Source: an uncultured Bacteroides sp. (GTDB lineage: Bacteria > Bacteroidota > Bacteroidia > Bacteroidales > Bacteroidaceae). Taken from it: DNA of 9,741 nt. Positions 6,470 to 9,741 of this stretch are shown here, in pieces. Each line of letters opens with the position of its first letter. Position 1 is the first letter of the stretch. The stretch covers positions 1 to 9,741 of the forward strand of contig USSR01000214.1 in the NCBI GenBank assembly GCA_900557355.1, given 5' to 3'. Made by a program: the position numbers and the translations under genes. The notes below the pieces were generated by a model. It ran no database searches and was not told the origin of the DNA. It was given only the letters and a program-made list of their open reading frames with translations.

Positions 6470-7804
6470 ATGAGTAGAATTGTAGTATTAGGAGCCGGAG
6501 AGAGCGGTGCAGGTGCTGCCGTACTCGCCAAAGTGAAGGGTTTCGACACATTCGTATCCGACATGTCCGCCATCAAAGATAAATATAAGGAAGTGCTGGA
6601 TAAGTACGGCATTGCCTGGGAAGAAGGACAGCATACGGAAGAATTGATTTTGAGTGCGGATGAAGTGGTGAAGAGTCCCGGTATTCCCAACGACGCTCCG
6701 ATGATACTGAAACTGAAAGAGCAAGGTACGCCTGTTATCTCTGAGATAGAGTTTGCGGGACGCTATACCAATGCAAAAATGATATGTATTACCGGTTCAA
6801 ATGGCAAGACCACTACCACCTCACTTATTTACCACATTTTCAAAAGTGCAGGTCTGAATGTGGGATTGGCTGGTAACATAGGTAAAAGTCTTGCCTTGCA
6901 GGTAGCCACAGACCAACATGATTATTATGTGATTGAGCTCAGCTCTTTCCAACTGGATAATATGTATAAGTTCCGTGCCAATATTGCCGTGCTGATGAAC
7001 ATCACACCCGATCATCTGGACCGTTACGACCATTGCATGCAGAATTATGTGGATGCCAAATTCCGCATCACACAGAACCAGACCCCTGAAGATGCTTTCA
7101 TCTTCTGGAACGATGACCCCATCATCAAGCGGGAACTGGACAAGCATGGACTGCGAGCCCATCTTTATCCGTTCTCTGCAGTAAAAGAAGATGGAGCCAT
7201 AGCTTATGTAGAAGACGGCGAGGTTGAAATCAACGAACCCATCGCCTTCAATATGGAGCAGGAGAAACTGGCCCTGCAGGGTACGCACAATTTATACAAT
7301 TCTCTCGCCGCAGGTATCTCAGCCAATCTTGCCGGAATAGAGAAAGAATATATTCGTCGGGCATTGTCTGATTTTAAAGGTGTGGAACATCGCCTGGAAA
7401 AAGTTGCAACTGTACGTGGCGTGGAGTTTATCAATGACTCTAAAGCCACAAACGTAAATTCCTGTTGGTACGCCCTGCAAAGCATGAAGACGAAGACCGT
7501 GCTTATTCTAGGAGGAAAGGATAAAGGTAATGACTATACGGAAATAGAGGATTTAGTACGCGAGAAATGTTCAGCCTTAGTCTATCTGGGATTGCACAAT
7601 GAGAAGCTACATGACTTCTTTGATCGCATGGGATTGCCCGTCGCCGATGTACAAACCGGCATGAAGGATGCTGTAGACGCTGCATTCCGTCTGGCCAAAA
7701 AGGGTGAAACCGTATTACTCAGTCCTTGCTGTGCCAGTTTCGACCTTTTCAGCAGCTATGAAGACCGGGGCGACCAGTTCAAAAAGTGTGTAAGAGAATT
7801 ATAG
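6470..7804 (+). CDS. murD: UDP-MurNAc-L-alanine:D-glutamate ligase MurD
   Basis: MurD adds D-glutamate, the second stem-peptide residue, to UDP-MurNAc-L-Ala in the cytoplasm, using ATP. At 444 residues it has normal length. It opens with the nucleotide-fold IVVLGAGESG (4-13) of the UDP-binding domain, then KSPGIP (68-73). The P-loop is ITGSNGKTTTT (107-117). ELSSFQLD (156-163), NITPDHLDRY (177-186) and YVDAKFRI (193-200) follow, the last with Lys197 as the likely carbamylated lysine. The C-terminal domain shows HRLE (307-310), NDSKATN (322-328), GGKDKGND (348-355) and LSPCCASFDLFSSYEDRGDQF (from 417). These last motifs are MurD-specific and separate it from MurC, MurE and MurF. It ends in TAG and starts after the repetitive gap. 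Confidence 0.97.
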   Translation: MSRIVVLGAGESGAGAAVLAKVKGFDTFVSDMSAIKDKYKEVLDKYGIAWEEGQHTEELILSADEVVKSPGIPNDAPMILKLKEQGTPVISEIEFAGRYTNAKMICITGSNGKTTTTSLIYHIFKSAGLNVGLAGNIGKSLALQVATDQHDYYVIELSSFQLDNMYKFRANIAVLMNITPDHLDRYDHCMQNYVDAKFRITQNQTPEDAFIFWNDDPIIKRELDKHGLRAHLYPFSAVKEDGAIAYVEDGEVEINEPIAFNMEQEKLALQGTHNLYNSLAAGISANLAGIEKEYIRRALSDFKGVEHRLEKVATVRGVEFINDSKATNVNSCWYALQSMKTKTVLILGGKDKGNDYTEIEDLVREKCSALVYLGLHNEKLHDFFDRMGLPVADVQTGMKDAVDAAFRLAKKGETVLLSPCCASFDLFSSYEDRGDQFKKCVREL

Positions 7805-7806
7805 GA

Positions 7807-7822
7807 CACATTACCACATTAA
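7807..7822 (+). repeat. Possible two-unit octamer remnant before ftsW
   Basis: Two neighbouring octamers, CACATTAC and CACATTAA, fill most of the 22-base murD-ftsW gap. On the other strand they contain GTGGTAATGTG, which resembles the inverted arm at 5035-5056. With only two units in AT-rich sequence this could be chance. Confidence 0.3.
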
Positions 7823-7826
7823 ATTT

Positions 7827-9104
7827 ATGGATTTATTAAAAAGCATATTCAAAGGTGATAAGGTAATCTGGATTATATTCCTTTTCCTTTGCCTCATTTC
7901 TATCGTAGAAGTGTTCAGCGCTGCGTCTACCCTGACGTATAAAAGCGGTGACCACTGGGGGCCGATTACACAGCACAGCATCATCTTGATGGTGGGTGCC
8001 GTAGTAGTGGTGTTTATGCACAATATCCCCTACAAATGGTTTCAGGTATTTCCTGTATTCCTGCTTCCACTATCCGTGGTACTGCTGGCCCTCGTTATGA
8101 TGATGGAACGCATTAACGGTGCTGCACGCTGGATGACCTTCATGGGGGTTCAGTTCCAGCCTTCGGAAGTAGCCAAAATGGCTGTCATCATCGTTACCGC
8201 CTTTATTCTTTCGAAAGGACAGGACGAAGATGGGGCCAGCCCGAAAGCTTTTAAACGTATCATGATTATCACAGGTGTTATTTGTCTGCTGATTGCCCCG
8301 GAAAACCTCTCGACGGCAGCACTGCTCTTCGGAGTGGTTTATCTGATGATGTTCATCGGGCGAGTGGCAATGAAGAAATTATTAATACTGGCAGGCGGCC
8401 TGGCTGGAGTAGCAATTATAGGTGTGACATTCCTTGTACTGACCAAGAATAGCGATTTACCATTCCTGCACCGTTTCGACACATGGCGTGCCCGTATTGA
8501 GAAGTTTACAAATGACAATGAGGTACCTGCTGCCAAATTCGATATAGACAAAGATGCTCAGATAGCCCATGCACGTATTGCCGTAGCTACGAGTCACGTT
8601 GTAGGCAAAGGACCGGGTAACTCGGTACAGCGCGACTTCCTGAGTCAGGCTTTCTCTGACTTTATCTTTGCTATCATTATCGAAGAATTGGGATTGATAG
8701 GTGGAGCTTTCGTCGTATTCCTTTACGTCTGTCTGCTGATACGAGTCGGGCGTATTGCGAAAAAGTGCGAACGAACATTCCCTGCTTTCCTTATAATAGG
8801 AATTGCACTACTACTTGTATCGCAAGCTATATTCAACATGATGGTAGCAGTAGGATTGGCCCCGGTAACCGGACAGCCGCTTCCGCTTATCAGTAAAGGT
8901 GGTACTTCTACACTTATCAACTGTGCTTATATCGGCATGATACTGAGTGTGAGCCGCTATACCGCCAGACTGGAAGAGCAGAAAGAACACGATGCTTTGA
9001 TACCCATGCAAGTAGAAGTACCTGCCGAAGAGACAAATAGCGATGCACAAACAGCTGCTGAACCGACGGCAAAGGTATTGAACAGTGATGCTGAATTTGA
9101 ATAA
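7827..9104 (+). CDS. ftsW: Septal peptidoglycan glycosyltransferase FtsW (SEDS family)
   Basis: FtsW polymerises lipid II into glycan strands at the division site together with its class B PBP partner. The 425 residues contain about ten hydrophobic helices. SEDS signatures are the segment INGAARWM..QFQPSEVAKM (96-118), RFDTWRARI (216-224) and GKGPGNSVQRDFLSQAFSDFIFAIIIEELG (from 260). In that segment Asp278, of SDFIFA, matches the catalytic aspartate. PVTGQPLPLISKGGTSTL (346-363) completes the set. The position usually read as QPDLGT is APENLSTA (157-164) here, a form I associate with Bacteroidota FtsW. After the last helix (about 364-380) there is a polar, acidic tail of some 45 residues. 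FtsW rather than RodA is chosen because of the dcw context between murD and murG. The ATG at 7827 is the only start near the murD stop. Confidence 0.96.
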   Translation: MDLLKSIFKGDKVIWIIFLFLCLISIVEVFSAASTLTYKSGDHWGPITQHSIILMVGAVVVVFMHNIPYKWFQVFPVFLLPLSVVLLALVMMMERINGAARWMTFMGVQFQPSEVAKMAVIIVTAFILSKGQDEDGASPKAFKRIMIITGVICLLIAPENLSTAALLFGVVYLMMFIGRVAMKKLLILAGGLAGVAIIGVTFLVLTKNSDLPFLHRFDTWRARIEKFTNDNEVPAAKFDIDKDAQIAHARIAVATSHVVGKGPGNSVQRDFLSQAFSDFIFAIIIEELGLIGGAFVVFLYVCLLIRVGRIAKKCERTFPAFLIIGIALLLVSQAIFNMMVAVGLAPVTGQPLPLISKGGTSTLINCAYIGMILSVSRYTARLEEQKEHDALIPMQVEVPAEETNSDAQTAAEPTAKVLNSDAEFE

Positions 9105-9115
9105 AAATAAGATAT

Positions 9116-9741
9116 ATGGAAACAAAAAATAACGGACCACGCATCATAATCAGTGGTGGAGGTACAGGAGGGCATATATTTCCCGCAGTATCTATCGCCA
9201 ACGCCATCAAGGAACTGCGCCCAGATGCAGAAATCCTCTTTGTAGGTGCAGAAGGACGAATGGAGATGCAACGCGTGCCCGATGCAGGATATAAAATTAT
9301 CGGTCTGCCTGTAGCAGGTTTCGACCGTAAGCGCTTATGGAAGAACTTTGCAGTAATTATCAAGTTATTGCGTAGCCAATGGAAAGCACGTCGTATCCTG
9401 AAAGAATTTAGCCCGCAGGTAGCAGTAGGTGTAGGCGGATATGCCAGTGGTCCTACATTAAAAGTAGCGGGCATGATGGGAGTCCCTACTTTGATACAAG
9501 AGCAGAATTCTTATGCAGGAGTGACAAATAAGTTGCTTGCACAGAAAGCATGTAAAATCTGCGTAGCATATGATGGAATGGAGAAATTCTTCCCCGCAGA
9601 TAAGATTATCATGACAGGGAATCCTGTACGCCAGAACCTGTTAGCAAATAAACAGAGCCGCGAAGAAGCTGTAAGCTCTTTCGGCTTCAATCCGGAGAAG
9701 AAAACAATATTGATACTGGGTGGTAGCTTGGGGGCACGTGC
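9116..9741 (+). CDS. murG: UDP-GlcNAc:lipid I GlcNAc transferase MurG (5' part)
   Basis: MurG adds GlcNAc to lipid I to make lipid II, on the cytoplasmic face of the membrane. The frame is open from ATG 9116 to the window end, giving 208 codons plus two bases of a protein usually about 360-380 residues long. The N-terminus METKNNGPRIIISGGGTGGHIFPA carries the glycine-rich GGGTGGH motif (14-20). FVGAEGRMEM (42-51), VGVGGYASGPT (104-114), IQEQNSYAGVTN (122-133), TGNPVR (160-165) and a second glycine-rich loop GGSLGAR at the window end follow. These are GT28-family MurG signatures in the expected order. It begins 11 bases after ftsW. The UDP-GlcNAc-binding C-terminal domain is mostly outside the window. 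Confidence 0.97.
   Translation, partial: METKNNGPRIIISGGGTGGHIFPAVSIANAIKELRPDAEILFVGAEGRMEMQRVPDAGYKIIGLPVAGFDRKRLWKNFAVIIKLLRSQWKARRILKEFSPQVAVGVGGYASGPTLKVAGMMGVPTLIQEQNSYAGVTNKLLAQKACKICVAYDGMEKFFPADKIIMTGNPVRQNLLANKQSREEAVSSFGFNPEKKTILILGGSLGAR

Overview
The window is a 9.7 kb piece of the division and cell wall (dcw) cluster of a Bacteroidota bacterium, most likely Bacteroides or a close relative. The genus guess rests on recalled family resemblance: a Bacteroidota-type FtsL-like protein, a division PBP with a C-terminal PASTA domain, a long MraY of 422 residues, weak Shine-Dalgarno signals, and the gene order without murF between murE and mraY. All genes lie on the + strand with short gaps, as expected of one transcription unit. 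No tRNA, rRNA, CRISPR array or mobile element was seen.

Layout: 3' end of mraZ (1-31), rsmH/mraW (70-981), ftsL-like (992-1360), ftsI-type transpeptidase (1389-3515, broken by an in-frame stop), murE (3549-4997), mraY (5073-6341), murD (6470-7804), ftsW (7827-9104) and the 5' part of murG (9116-window end). MurE and MurD build the cytoplasmic UDP-MurNAc-peptide, MraY moves it to the lipid carrier (lipid I), MurG adds GlcNAc (lipid II), and FtsW with its partner PBP polymerises and crosslinks it at the septum. The FtsL-like protein is the presumed membrane scaffold of that complex. RsmH methylates 16S rRNA.

The most notable point is a single TAA codon (1614-1616) that interrupts an otherwise complete ftsI/PBP reading frame between its membrane anchor and its dimerisation and transpeptidase domains. 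Both halves are in the same frame, so one base change explains it. The gene should be essential, so this is either a sequence error or a real nonsense allele with readthrough, reinitiation or a back-up PBP.

The second point is that the longer gaps are not plain spacers. Those before rsmH and mraY carry an 8-bp repeat of the form GTGATAAR/GTGGTAGA, tandem in the first and forming a long hairpin in the second. The gap before murD carries a different repetitive, self-complementary sequence built on CTTGTAGC-like words. No previously undescribed enzyme system was found; the coding content is ordinary dcw.
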